Source: Glossina fuscipes
Lineage: Eukaryota; Arthropoda; Insecta; Diptera; Glossinidae
DNA length: 64,000 nt
Direction of reading: 5' to 3'
NCBI RefSeq assembly: GCF_014805625.2
Contig: NW_023998422.1
Span: 707,762 to 771,761 of the forward strand
The position numbers and the translations under genes are program-made. Positions 34,914 to 47,448 of this stretch are shown here, one piece after another. The notes below the pieces were generated by a model. That model ran no database searches and was not told the DNA's origin. It saw only the letters and a list, made by a program, of their open reading frames with translations. How positions within the stretch are numbered: position 1 is the stretch's first letter; every line of letters begins with the position of its first letter.

Positions 34914-35179
34914 CTACCACAGCCGCAATTAGCAATTTATCTGAAGTAATATGCTTTTCGCCCGACATAGCACGTAATGCTAACTCTGTTAGAGATATCA
35001 TTGAAAGTTCGAGAGCATTTTGATTGGTGAAAGTCGTTTTAGGATTAATCTTTTAATGCTTCCTCGTTTAAAAAAAATATTATTTGCTTCAAGATAATTA
35101 TTATTTTTTGGGCGGCCTTTCAATATTCCCTCTTTAATACCATATACTCAAATAGGACATATACTTGTAATGACTAATC

Positions 35180-35640
35180 TTCTAAATCTTCGTTCGATTA
35201 AAAAGAGAGGGCTAGACGTTTAGCAATTTCTCACTTCTCCGGTCGAACGATAAGCTAAAATTTGGAGGATCTTCAAGAGAGAACAGCATATGGCGGCGGT
35301 TTTTTCTTCGCTATACGATTCAATTATATCCATTAGCCTTGATAGAGCTGCTTCTCAGGGAATTCATTGGTTCTGAGCAACTTATAACTTCTGTATCGTT
35401 CGCAAAGCCGATTATTTTGATGGCAACTTTAAGCGTACTGTTCATCGACCATTACTATAAGAGGCTAAAAATGTTTTTTGTTTTTGGCCCCGGAACAGTT
35501 GGTTATATTTGAAAAATCTCCTCTGAAAATTTTTTGCCAAATTCAGCCTCATTCCTAGCCTCATGTCTATTTTAGCGAAAACATATGCCCTATGGGTTAA
35601 AACGTAAAGTGAAGCGTAGCCATCCGCGACCTCCTCGTAT
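35180..35640 (-). pseudogene. Degenerate LINE reverse transcriptase fragment
   Basis: Minus-strand translation gives KVAIKIIGFANDTEVIS (plus about 35385-35430), resembling the GFADD-containing catalytic block of R1/I-type LINE reverse transcriptases. After a frame change, SYSEEKTAAICC follows, like the family's LELA..KTEAVL block. The catalytic FADD reads FAND, and stops and frameshifts abound. The assignment rests on two short blocks in the right order and spacing. Confidence 0.5.
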
Positions 35641-38490
35641 CATCTTATTATCGGCATGAAATATGGCCTTAGCTTAACTGTGCTTGCCAAATTATATTGT
35701 CGGTAAGTCGGGAAAATCGAATCAGAAAACTGATACGTGATCTGCATAAATTTTTACGTTTATTCCAAAGACCAAAGGTGGAATTCCTCGCCCTGGACAG
35801 TGTCATATTTTCATAAATATCTTACGTCAAATATCTATGTATATAGAATCAAAGTTCTCCTCAAATATATACATATATATATATATTTTCTTAAATTATA
35901 TGAAATTTCTTTGCTAAACGGATGCGGATGACACACTCACTCACACTTAAGTATTAATCTTTGTTCATATGAAACGTTAAAGCAAAATGGAAATCTTCAG
36001 CGAAATCTTGTCATTTATGTGAAAAACGTGTTATTTTTTATTGACGTCTGTCAAAGGCATACACTTATACACGTCCGTTATGTTTATCCGTAATATTAAA
36101 TGTGATTTAAGCTTTTCTGACAAAGTGAAAAATTTAATTTTGCCTCACTTACTTATTTGAAATTAAAAGCACACGCATGCAAAAATATATATAGATGTGT
36201 ATATATATATATATATAGATATATAGCAAAGAAGAAAGGAAAAACAGGTTTACCCTCAAAGCCTGCAAAATGTATAGATATGTAAACCGTGTATGTAAGG
36301 CAAACATATATACCGATAATGGCAGGAAAAAAAAAACATTACAGCAAAATTACAAAGCTTAGCCATTAATACCCAACAAACCATGAACGTAAGCTTACAA
36401 AAAAATATTATTCGATAGCATTATGAACTCCGATTACAAAGAACTCCTACAAATTATACGGATTATGGCGATTAACAGAACCTCATGACAACGGTCCAAA
36501 AGAAAATAATTAAATAAATAGGAAAGCCTTACTCATCCGTCCACCCGTCCGTCCGTTCGTCCGTCCGTACATTTAGATTTTTTTCACTATGTAGCCCACA
36601 TAGTGGCCCCTACCAAAACATTCGGCATCATTTTCGTCTGTCGTTATATCCCTTCTTTCTCGTAAGTATTTTTATGAACATATTGAATCAATCAACACCT
36701 GCTACATAGAAATTAACCCATTGTTGACTGAAAACTTATCATCTTTTTTTTTTATACATATTGTTCCAATTTGTAATTCGCTATAGTAGGCGGGTTTGTA
36801 GCGCCTTGAGTTCATTTTTAAATTTGACTTGAATCCTCCAACTCTTAACTAACTTGATTCAAAAGCAGAGATTAGCGTAAGAGTTTCCTTAAGTTAAGCA
36901 GATGAAGATTCTAATGCCTATTCATTTGGGGTTCTGAAAAGCATTTCCTTGTGCCGAAAAACGAAATGAAGAAAAACTTGAATAAGAAAAGAAAATTATT
37001 TTCACGCTCCATCCTTACATTTACTTCGTCCGCCAAGGATGATGTGGCCATAACTAGATTACATAAACAAAGTTTTCCATTAAGCTTAGGTCACGTATAA
37101 GCTTTTCAGTTTTTCTTTCTTACTTTCATATTTCCATCTTCTTGTCAATTGGGTTTACAAAAGCAATTGAAAAATCTACGAAAGTCCCGATCAAAAACAA
37201 ACTTACCCCCAACGTATGCAAAAAACATTTTTTTTTTTTTTTTTTTTGTCAATTTTCCAACACATGAATAAAAAATCAAAATTTGAGCCGTTTTTCGTTT
37301 TTCACATCCTCAACTTGCTTTCCTCATGTATATATTTCCACCCTAATGTACTCCCTAAACTTGATAAGCAACTTTTCATGTTGTAACCGACATAAAAGCA
37401 GAACATAAGAAAAAAAAAAAAAAAAAAAAATGAAAAAGGAAAATGTGGAAAAAAAAATTTGCATTTTCGGTTGTTGTAATATTACAACTAAATAAAAAAA
37501 AAATTAATCCAAGCACAGAAACAAGGGTAGCAAAGTACTGCCAAAATCATCCCTCATTCATGTGTTGTGCAGAATTTTTAACCGACATTACATACATATA
37601 CGAAATTTTTCGTTTGCCATAGTTATTACTACTGCTAATGTCGTTGTTATTGTTGTTGTTGTTGCTGTTATTGTCCTTATTAATGTTTTACATATATCGC
37701 ATGAGGGATGGTCTTCCATTAGCATTTTCAAAATTTTCAATATCCATTACGAGTAGAAAAATGCTACCTAAAAATTTCTTAACGATCAGCTTTTTCCAAC
37801 AACTACTACTACTACCTCTAAAATTGCATTATATCGATGAAAAGATGTTAATAATATTTCGAAGTGATTGCTATGGCAAATTCTTGGCGATTTCGATTTA
37901 CGCGATTGATATTGAGGGTTAATTGTAGATCTTTCAACCTGGGGTAGCATGGTAGGAGGAGTTTCTTTCGATTGATCTATAGAACCAATACTTTCAGGGA
38001 TAATATTGCCAATACTCATAGGCGCAAAATGGTTACTTTCAACTAAATTCCGTTGGGTAAGAAAATTTTTGGCAATAATCTTAGGTTTTTTTGTTAATTT
38101 TCTTACATTAGATAATTTCTAAAGTAATAATAGATAAGATTTCCACTCGTTTCATCATCCGTTCAATTAAGTAAGCTTATTGCCCCAGCTAAAGGAGATC
38201 GTTAAGATAATTTAAAATCAATGTTATTATCATGATATAAAACTAAAGCTCTTAGGCGACGAAAAGCTGGGAAACTTGAATTACCTTACAAGCGTGTTAA
38301 GTACAACCAAAAGCGCTTTGCATAATTTTTCAACCTCTCTAGATTCCTTGCAATTAGGAATCAATTGCCATTATTGCTTTGCATTTTCTAGCGAAATTTT
38401 TGTATGCGCTTGGTGACCCTTAGTTCGACATATCAGACGACCTATAAATACATTAGTATTACTTCTTGATTAGAACGAGAACCTGAGTCT
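35641..38490. other. Unannotated AT-rich stretch
   Basis: TA runs near 35867-35886 and 36187-36225, a GTCC-rich tract at 36538-36570, and homopolymer runs at 37230-37248 (T) and 37411-37430 (A). No secure gene. Confidence 0.45.
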
Positions 38491-38499
38491 ATTTAACAT

Positions 38500-38690
38500 G
38501 CATCTATATCTCTGCCGATCTATGCGTCTGGCTATCCGTGCGTTCGCCGGCTTACGTGTTAGTTAGTGTCTATCTATTTATGTGTCTGTCCGTCAGCATC
38601 TGCATCCATAGCTTTCCCCATCTATTCGTGTGTTCGCCTATCTCTGCGTCCATTTGGGTGTCCGTCCGTCTGTCCACCCAATCCCGTTTT
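38500..38690 (+). repeat. Degenerate GTCY/TCYR tetranucleotide tract
   Basis: About 190 bases dominated by degenerate TCTG/TCCG/TCTA units ('gtgtctgtccgtcagc', 'ggtgtccgtccgtctgtcc'). It resembles an expanded and decayed version of the GTCY block inside the Helentron-like repeats, with no other part of those repeats attached. A similar tract lies at about 51530-51690. Confidence 0.55.
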
Positions 38691-38995
38691 ACACATCTAC
38701 TTGAGTGTTTAGTTGACATGGGTTCTTCCGCTGGCTTTCCATTTTTCGCCTGTTATTAGCAAGCTCGCAGTTACGAAAATTAAAATAAAAAGCTGTAACA
38801 TGGTGTACACTCTTTCAGTTTAGGGCTTTCCATCAACTTCTGATAGTTTAGAAAATGCAACCTATCTTCCATTAGTCTACAATGTTCAAGAAAAGGTTAT
38901 GAAAATCATTTAAGTATAATTTAATATATCCACAAAAAGTTTTACTGAGAACCTCCAGCAAATGTTGAAGCTTGGTAAAGTTGACTCATAAAATA

Positions 38996-39505
38996 ATGGA
39001 AAAAGTCAGTGTAAGAAGCTTCCGCCCGACTCGACACGAAATTCATATAAAAGTCTCCCCTTCTCACTTCTCTACGAACACGAACTGCAGAACTGTTAAT
39101 CCCGGTTTTTCAGCAGGAAGAGCCAAGATATTAGATTATTATATAAGAAAACATAATGTTAAGGTTGCATTCGAAGGCGACTCGTATGCTGCATATGTGA
39201 CAACCAACGTGAGAAAAAATTTATTTTATAATTACGTGTTTCGAAAATTTCACTATCTACAAACGATACGCATTTTCTACGGCTCACACAAACATCATTA
39301 TCTATCCCTTAAGATTTCTAAGATATTCTCCCCAAAGGGTTTAAGTGCTAGTAAGCAAAAGACTTTGGACCAATATAAATTTTTCATCACTCATTCCAAA
39401 ATAAAAAAATTATTCACAATTTATTTTAAAATTTGCATTCTCTCAATAGGATGGATAGGAAGGCGAAATTCCCAGCGAAAAAATTTTATGAAAAAGTTAT
39501 GCTAA
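38996..39505 (+). CDS. Unusually long unidentified ORF, 169 codons
   Basis: ATG at 38996 to TAA at 39503-39505 gives 169 residues, beginning MEKVSVRSFRPTRHEIH and ending basic (NFMKKLC). The same frame is open 24 bases further upstream. It is rich in K, H, F, Y and S, with no signal peptide or known motif. Codon use is AT-rich like the surroundings, so it may be a chance ORF; yet its length is well above what this base composition usually gives. Not obviously part of any repeat. Confidence 0.25.
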   Translation: MEKVSVRSFRPTRHEIHIKVSPSHFSTNTNCRTVNPGFSAGRAKILDYYIRKHNVKVAFEGDSYAAYVTTNVRKNLFYNYVFRKFHYLQTIRIFYGSHKHHYLSLKISKIFSPKGLSASKQKTLDQYKFFITHSKIKKLFTIYFKICILSIGWIGRRNSQRKNFMKKLC

Positions 39506-41298
39506 TGAACTCACTTTCTCACGATCGAAACACATGTTCCGTAGAAGTCTTTGATTTTTGTGTCATCATCTAAATGCAAATTGATAATGAAAGGAAAATC
39601 TATTTCGCCTTTTTTTCGCATAGATAAGTAGAAAAAATGTGCAACGTTTTCAATAATAATAATATGGATGATGGTAGGGACGTGCTATCAGGATGTGATC
39701 ATAAATCTAAGAGAATAGAGAGAATATTTGCATAATTACTTTAAATTTTAGCTTCGTTAAGAAAAAACTAAAAAGGGTTAAAAGAAAAAGATTTCACATA
39801 CATACGCACGCACAGCTAACTGATTTGCATAAACAAGTATAGGATGGCAAAAATTTACATGTATTAAGAGAGAGAAAAGAACTAAAGTGAAAGCCAAAGA
39901 ATGAATGCGAAAAAAAACGTTGATAAAATGTCACACGCTTATGTATTTTCGAAGAGATTTGCTGCTTACTACCGATCGCGTAGTTATTTATTTACTCAAC
40001 ACGAAGGTGACAAGAAAAGACATACACAGCAGGGAGAACGAATGAGGGAGACATATATATACAATAAAACACTCACACTTACTCCACAGGAGTTAATTAC
40101 GCACATCACTCTCACTTCATGCTAGCACAACGCCGGCGTTAGTAGTCAGTCCGTAAGGGTGTGATGACCCAAAGTAAGAAAAAATAAAAAAGACGAAAAA
40201 GAACTATCTCACATCACGGTCACGGCCTGCTGAGACCTAACAATACGCTTATTTACTTACTATAAGCAAGGCGCTCGCTCAATTTTAATGATCGCGTATC
40301 CTTATAAGGGTGAAAAGGTTATTTGCGTTGATCAATTTTGCATGTGGTTTATTATTATTTCTTGAAAAAATTTGCATTTTAAAAAAATTCATTCTTCTCT
40401 CCTTTAAGAAAGTATCCTCTAATGATATGCAAATTTTCAATTAAAATTCAACTCTCGATTTTTTTGTTTTTGTTTTCTATGGTAAGAAAGTAAACATTAG
40501 ACGATCAAGTTTAAAAAAAACTTTCTCACGCGTTCTTAATATATTCAATCGTTTTTAATATATTTTAATATTCGATCGATGTGGCCGCCTTTTGTCTATC
40601 GAAAAACTGAGTGATCGATTTACTAAAGTGTTTGCCAATAGCATTTCAAAAATTATGCAAATTATTAAGAAATTCTATAATCAGCCGTGCACGGTAATAA
40701 ATACCTACTGTTCGATATAAAAACAAAAATTAGTGCAACAGCTGGCTCGAAGAAACCCATTTTTTACTTTTACTTTTGGCAAATGGAAAAACGCTTATCA
40801 CAGGCAGACATGGAAATGAATAGACCATGTCACATGGACAGATAGAGGGAAAGGCATAACATCATCATTTCAGTATATATGTATACACTTCTCCATGTCG
40901 CAAATGTTTTCACAGATTTAATATATTTATATGTAACAACTAGCAACATAGGCAGGAATTGTTGCAATTTGATCGAGATTAGTGAACAAAATACTCAACG
41001 CATGCAAAACGAAACGATAATCTAGTAATCTAGAAAGATTTTGAAAAACCATCAAAAGCCATGCTATACGGTCTCCTTTTTTAGGTGTCACCCACTCTCA
41101 TTCTCATTGACATTTATTTTGGTATTCCGGAAAAGATGTGTAATTCTCTCGGAAATATCCAAAAATCCCGACTACTCTGCATAGACGTTACTCATATAAG
41201 GAACGCATCTCTTATATGCACAACTAAAAAAAAACTATGCTAAGCGATGAATGTTAATCTTCATTGGTGTTATGAACTGGGCGCTCTTTTCAAAGGGA
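39506..41298. other. Unannotated AT-rich stretch
   Basis: No gene or recognisable repeat. A short palindrome 'cccttataaggg'-type sequence lies near 40300. Confidence 0.4.
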
Positions 41299-41770
41299 AA
41301 AAGACACAAGTAAGAAAATTATATTCGGTCATGATTGCACCTTTTATACCCATCGCCATCTTTACCCTAAAGAGATTAAAATAAAAAAGGAAAACAACTA
41401 AATTTTCATACTCTATAATATTTGGTCTATTTTCGAAATAAAAGTTTTTGTCGAATGGACGTACGGACATGCGGGCGTGTCCTGTGAAAATGTAGGTCTC
41501 TTCCAAATTCTTTTCCAAATTTGTAGGCGATATATTCATTTTCGCAAATAATACACAGTTGCGCAGACAGACAGATGGACAAACGCACAGACGGACATGT
41601 TTAGAAGCATTTCAAGTTTGAAAGTGGCCAAGAACTTATATAGTTTATAGGATTTTTGAAGATTGTGTCTGCGCCTTATAAAGGTATTGAAAACAAAAGT
41701 AAATTTTGATACACTATAATATAGGGACAGGCTTGGCCAATTTTTCCCATTTTTGTAATAGTAAGAACAT
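41299..41770 (-). mobile_element. Helentron-like repeat, family A copy
   Basis: It begins with the inverted terminus 'caagtaagaaaattatattc' plus 'ggtcatgattg' and runs through 'ataatatttggtctattttc', 'gcagacagacagatggac' and 'gtatagtttataggattttt'-like blocks. It is cut off at about 41771, where a family B copy in the same orientation begins. Confidence 0.7.
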
Positions 41771-41774
41771 GCAA

Positions 41775-42595
41775 AATGCCCTACACCTCATTGTCTAACA
41801 CAATTTTTATTTTTACTACAGAACACCAAAATTATATCTTGTTTATATATAAAGGCATATTTTTCCCGCACAAAGTTCTGCCCAAAAATGCAACCTAATG
41901 CAGTACAATTTTAATCCCTACATAGGGCGGGATCCAAAATTAGGCGTAGATAGTCCAAATTTTGTAGAGTTCATTTTTGTAATCAATTTTCATCACCATA
42001 TGTTAAAACGATTGTGCCTTAAAAAGGTTCAATTTTCGTAAAGTCCTTACATAGAGTGGGTTAAAAAAAAAGGGGCCGATGATAGCATAGTTAATTTTTT
42101 TTTATGTTAAATTACCATTACGATATAATTTTCATCGTGAAGCAATGAAAATGATACGTATTTGTCGTATGAACTTCAGTTTTCGTTACATGAAAGAGGA
42201 TTCAAAAATTCCTCCAGGTGGTCCAAAGTTTTCATACCAATTTAAAATGACGAAATACTACTACTTGGTCACTTTTACCGAGAAATTTTGAAAATTGCAA
42301 TTTTTTCGGAATAGGGCGCTATATAAGGAGTGGTCGAAAAAGTGGACCGATCCGAATCAATTTCAATAGCGTTCGTACTTGGGTTACTATACAAAATTTC
42401 ATCAAAATATCTCAAGTAGTTTGATTACAAATTTACATGGACAGAAAGACGGACAAATGGGCTTAGATCAATTCAGATTACGACACTGAATCGATCGGTA
42501 TATTAAAAAATGGGTCTATCTTAAGCCCTTCTGCGTTCTGCATACGTCCGCACTGCCTTAATATGCCCTGCACCACAAATCGCGTAGGCTATAAT
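41775..42595 (-). mobile_element. Helentron-like repeat, family B, near full length
   Basis: Inverted family B: 'aaaatgccctacacctcatt', 'tttcatcgtgaagcaatga', 'cgaaatactactacttggtc', 'gaagacggacaaatgggctt'-like tract, 'cgatcggtatatt', 'aagcccttctgcgttctgca' and 'taatatgccctgcaccac'. The hairpin terminus is missing at the junction with the adjacent family A copy. Non-coding. Confidence 0.7.
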
Positions 42596-43555
42596 TATAT
42601 AACTATACAAAGTACTAACATTTTTCAATTGAAAGGTACTTGCTTCCATTCACATTTACCGCTTACACTTAGCAGCGTGAATTTCTGAATAATAATCATA
42701 TTGTGTGTCTGTCTGTCTAGCTTACTTATCACTAGCAAGCCTTCGCTTGTACTTGTTGCATGTACGCATTGAATTTATTATTCCATTGCCGTACTTTCGA
42801 CTCAGCAGTGCTTTTGCTGACAGTTTACATAAGAAAATGCATTGAAAATTCACTGCAATGTTATTCTCCATTGGATGAGTAATGAAAACTAGTAATCGGT
42901 TATTTCTTCTACTATGTGCAGAATTTGAACTGCTTATCAGATATTACAGAAACAGAAGCATAAACAAATGTTTGTAATAAATGAAAAAATTTAAAAAAAA
43001 AAAATAAAAAAACAGGGAAAGCAGGTTTTTCTTCAAATGTAGAAAATATACAATGATAGAAAAATACAAGCCGATGATCGCAGCTCCTAATTGATATAGA
43101 ATTGTATGTGAATTCGTAATAACGACATTAAAATCATGACTTTGCTGGAATATTGTTGCGGTGCAAACAAAAGCGAACATTAACGAAAGTAGTGAGTGTT
43201 TTTCGGCAATGCTATCAAAACACAACGAAAAATAAATCCAAATATTTTATATTGAGTAAAGAAAAGAAAGTGTAAAAGGAGGCGAATAGCACAACAAAAC
43301 TAGCAATAGGACTAAAGAAATTTTATTTCCAAAGAACGGCGCACTACCGACACAGATAGGTACAGTTCTGTGTGAGTAACTTAGTAAACTGGATGTCCTT
43401 GGTTTACGATTTTTTTATAATATATTTCTTAAGTAGTTTTAGGTGAATAGAAGAGAAGAGTTTTTCTGTTTTGTTCTGTCTTTTTTTTTTTTTTTACGAA
43501 AATGATGCTACGTTGTTGCTAAAATATTTTTATATGCAGCACCGAAGGATGACGG
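42596..43555. other. Unannotated AT-rich stretch
   Basis: No gene seen. Only short frames through A/T runs. Confidence 0.45.
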
Positions 43556-43559
43556 TTAC

Positions 43560-44372
43560 ATTCATTTTGCAACGCCCAGACCGAACCAACAAAGTATATA
43601 TTTTTGATCAGCGCCAAGTTTTAAAATGATTTAAGCATGTCCGTCCGTCCGTCTATCTGTCTGTGTAATGTCCCTTGAAGACATTCTCCTAGCCGCAAAA
43701 ATGAAGCGATCCACTTTAAACTTCGCAGAAATGTTGGAAGATTGGTATTGAAAATAGATCAAATCAGTGGAAGGACGCGCCCACAGGACCACGTAAATTG
43801 AGAACACTTTTGTTTTTCAGACGGAATGAAAATTGTTTTTTGTTCATTACTCATAAAGTATAGCAGATAAATGGATAAAACTTTGAACGCTTATTCTATG
43901 GGCGATGCTGTAGTACCTTTGCAAAAATGGACGAATTTAACCACACCTACCCAATATTATGGTGCATCAAAGTTAATTTATTTTTTTTTTAACCTTTATA
44001 AGACGCAGTAACAAGTTTTAAATAAAATATAAATTCTTGGCCGATATCAAATACATCCGTCTGTTTGTCTGTCCATTTACCTATCTGCGCAAGTTCTTAG
44101 TATTTGTGGTAGACATTTTCTCCTTAGCAAAAATGAAGATATCGCCCACAAATTTGCAAAAGAATTTGGAAGGGATCTAAACTTTTTACAGAGCACGCCC
44201 ACACGCCTACACGATAAAAACTTTTATTTTGAAGATAAAAAAAAAGTCAGCTGTGACCACTCCATATTATGGAGGATGAAAATGTAGTGCTTTTCCTGTT
44301 TTAGTCTTCCTTAGGATAACGATGATGGGTAAGAAAGATTCGATCACGACCGAATATAATTTTCTCACTTGC
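43560..44372 (+). mobile_element. Helentron-like repeat, family A, full-length reference copy
   Basis: It begins near 'tttgcaacgcccagaccga', then 'tttttgatcagcgcca', 'catgtccgtccgtccgtc', 'gacattctcctagccgcaaa', 'gcgatgctgtagtacc', a second tract 'catccgtctgtttgtctgtc', 'gaagatatcgcccacaaatt' and 'ggataacgatgatggg'. It ends with the hairpin TTCGATCACGACCGAA followed by 'tataattttctcacttg'. The double GTCY tract and terminal hairpin define the family. No ORF of note. Confidence 0.75.
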
Positions 44373-46540
44373 TCTTTTAGTACTAAGGTGCGCTATGAAA
44401 ACACGGTGAACGGGTGCTACGTATAGATGGTTTTCTGATCTGCGCGGCTACTGACATAGCTGAATATAGTAAGAAATAGAACGAGGATATTAGGATATGC
44501 TGCCAACTGTGACGTGAAAACTATTGTTAGTCAGCAGATTTTTGAGAAGTATTAGTTTTAGTGAAGGCACACTACCGCAGAATTGCCATGAAAGGATAGG
44601 TTAAATGATGGATGATTCCTATCCTCAGATAATAGGTATTTCCGGGAAATTTGCAAAAGAAAGACTCAGGACCTTTGACATTTAATAGCTGGAAAAATAC
44701 AAATAAATAATTTAATTTAATTAAGCGCAAAATGGTGGATTCTGTCATCTTCTTGTTAGTTTAGATTAGTTTGCAAGAAGCCCCAACAACAGGCAGGACT
44801 CATGCAAATTAAGAGACTAAGGGTGCCCCACTATCCATACGACCGCGACACTAAGGTTTTCATTTAATACACCGTCAACTTGGTTTGAAACTTTTCTGCG
44901 CATCCTATGATTAATCTGGCAGAGTGACGGAGTACCACCTCCAAATTTCATTAGTTTCTTAGACCAAGTTAAAGCGACAGACTAAAGAGCTTCCGTAGGC
45001 CATAATGCAACTTTTATAACAATGAACTACACCTTAGGGGATCAGATAGTCGAGGTCTGTGTCGACGATTTGGCAAATTTTTTTTCAAATCCTGGACAAT
45101 GGTGATTTGCGGACCCCACACTGGAGATTTTTTCAGCGCATCTTGCACTAATTTTCACCCTCAACTTAGTAATACAGTGCGCTTTTCACGAATGGAACAA
45201 GCGACAACGCATCGAGCCTCTGCGTGGAGAACAACAACAGACTAACCTAACGTAACCTACGTTTAATCAATATTTTGAATCTAAATTTCCAATATTCCCG
45301 ATTAGTCCAGCGATTTAAAAAATTTTTTTTTTTTTTTGTTTGCATTGTTTCTTTAATCATTGCTAAACAGCTATTGTGGACGTTCGTGCATACAAATGAT
45401 TTTATAATTTTTTTTGATTTTTCCTTATGTGTTACTCAACGCGTGCATTTCGAAAAATCCCTTCGTGTGCCTTTCTTTTTTACTTTCCTGACACTTTTTT
45501 CATTGTTTCGTTTTTTTTTTTTTTTTTTTTGGGCAACGACATATTTCCTGTGCACAACCCGTATAATTTGAACATGCTGGGAATACTAAATACGTGGTCA
45601 TTTACTTCTTACTTTTTTATGGAAAGGATCTATTGTCTAATATGTCACTTCAGACGAAACAAAAGAATTTTTGATGTTCTCTTCAGAATTTTTTTTTCTT
45701 TTTTTTCAATTTCTTCAGTATTTTCTTATGCTTTTTGTACATAATTATTATTACTTTTTTTTTGTATTTTTGCTTTGTATTTATGTGTACGGTAAATAGG
45801 AATTCAAAAAACGAATTAACTTTTCAAACACTTATCTAAATTAGCGGTTTTATATGGCTTCAGAAATCACAATGAAATGGATATCATTAGCTTCAGCCGA
45901 AGCTATCTATTGTTGAGTAAATAATGTTAATAGTGTCGTTATAGAGAAAATAAAACCTTACACTACCTACCTAATCTCTGAAGGACTTGTGGCATTTTTT
46001 GTTTATTGCTTTGGCATAATTCTCGCAATGTTTTGAAATCTTAATCAATTAAGTCCCTTTAAATTCGGGACGACATTTGCAGCCCTTTTCCTATGTCAGC
46101 TAAGCAAATCCTTGCACTTAATCTTTACTACTGTAACGATCCGATTAAACGAGGTGAGACCATTTTGAAATTTAACTAATGAATGTCCCTAGTGTTGAAA
46201 TGGTGATGTAACCACATGCGGCGCTAAAGAGAAGCCCTTGCAACTTATAAAATAGCGGTTTGGTCCTTGTCCAGTATTTCTGCTCCATGAAAATTGAATC
46301 CGGTTTTTTTTTTGAAGCTTTGTCTGCCTATGTCCGTCCGTGCCTTAACTTAATTTCAAATGTGGTTGTAAAATAAGATTTTCTCTAATGAAAGCTTTAA
46401 ACTGTAATTCTAACTGAGAAATTTTCATCAAATTTTAATCTAAAAATATCTCAAACATAAGTAAAAACAGTTTACGCAATACATTGGCAAATTTGAAAAA
46501 TTTCGAATTTGCTGCTAACAGGATGCCGTTACTTTTTTAT
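44373..46540. other. Unannotated stretch
   Basis: A GC-richer segment at about 44810-45260 ends near 'ctaacctaacgtaacctacg' and has the look of an old transposable-element fragment, but I cannot classify it. Long T runs at 45324-45337 and 45510-45530 make several poly-Phe frames that I do not accept as genes. Confidence 0.35.
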
Positions 46541-46545
46541 TGCAG

Positions 46546-46697
46546 ATATCCGTACGTTGACTGAGAACGCCTTGCAGGTCAATCACAATTCATTCGGTGA
46601 AAAGAGCGGTGCTTTGATCGTGGCCAGCCAGATCGATACCAAACCAAATGGTTCGGTTTTTAATCATGTTGCTCTCTTTCTCTTCCCTACGGCTTGA
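46546..46697 (+). CDS. Candidate exon C
   Basis: A strong acceptor (acttttttattgcag, ending 46545) is followed by a GC-richer block with coding-like codon use. It encodes IRTLTENALQVNHNSFGEKS then GALIVASQIDTKPNGSV. It may end at a donor-like G|GTTCGG (46650/46651), or run to TGA at 46695-46697. It starts in phase 1, which fits candidate exon B if B ends at 34314. No family recognised. Of the isolated frames here it looks most like protein-coding sequence. Confidence 0.35.
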
Positions 46698-47241
46698 AAA
46701 AAAAAAAAACTTGAAAGAAAAAATAGCACGGAAACATTGCCATTTATATTGTGAGTGCAGTGAGAATCAATAGCAATTTCTTGCATTCGTATATATATAG
46801 TGACTCTATAGTCAATGTATCGTGTAGTCAGTTCACTGCAAGTTATACTTTTGTTTGTCCATCTGCCCGTAAGTGAAAATTTATGATTATTTCGAAATCT
46901 TTCCTGATATTTCTTTCTATATCGGTTCGCTAACTTTTGAGTTAAAACAGTTCAATAAATGTATGTAGTGGTCGCTGGTTTACGATTCTCTATGTACACT
47001 AAGACCAATCGTAACTTGCGCGATAATTCCCGATTATCTAATCGAGCAGTCGAGGAATTATGCATTTGCAGATTGTTGCTATCGAGTGAAAAATTTCTCA
47101 ATCATAAAGTTGCTGTCGAGTGAAATATTCAAAGGGAAAATGACGTTAAAATATTGTTACGTAATGCGCACATTTGATACAATTAATAGATTTAAAGATT
47201 ACCTAATGTCATTTATGACAGCAATTCAAAAATATTATGAA

Positions 47242-47244
<3 letters not shown>

Positions 47245-47272
<28 letters not shown>

Positions 47273-47349
47273 TTAATTTTAGACTAATGAATTGAATTCT
47301 TAGACTAAAAAAAGAGACATTGAGCACTAGCAACACAGGCTACCGGCTC
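47245..47349 (-). repeat. tRNA-derived SINE, copy 3 (tail and body only)
   Basis: A (TTA)n run (47245-47271) is followed by a diverged body ('gaattcttagactaa', then 'gcactagca' and 'taccggct'), matching copies 1 and 2 in order. The tRNA-like head is absent, which fits 5' truncation on insertion. Confidence 0.5.
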
Positions 47350-47448
47350 ATTATGAAAAGTAAAAAATTATTTTCGATAGTTTTCCCATCTGATACAATA
47401 AAAGAAAAGAAATTAATAAGAAAAAGAAATTATTGAGAAAAATTTTAG

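Noticed and set aside
41270..41539. 89-codon minus ORF
   Set aside because: Falls within a family A repeat copy.
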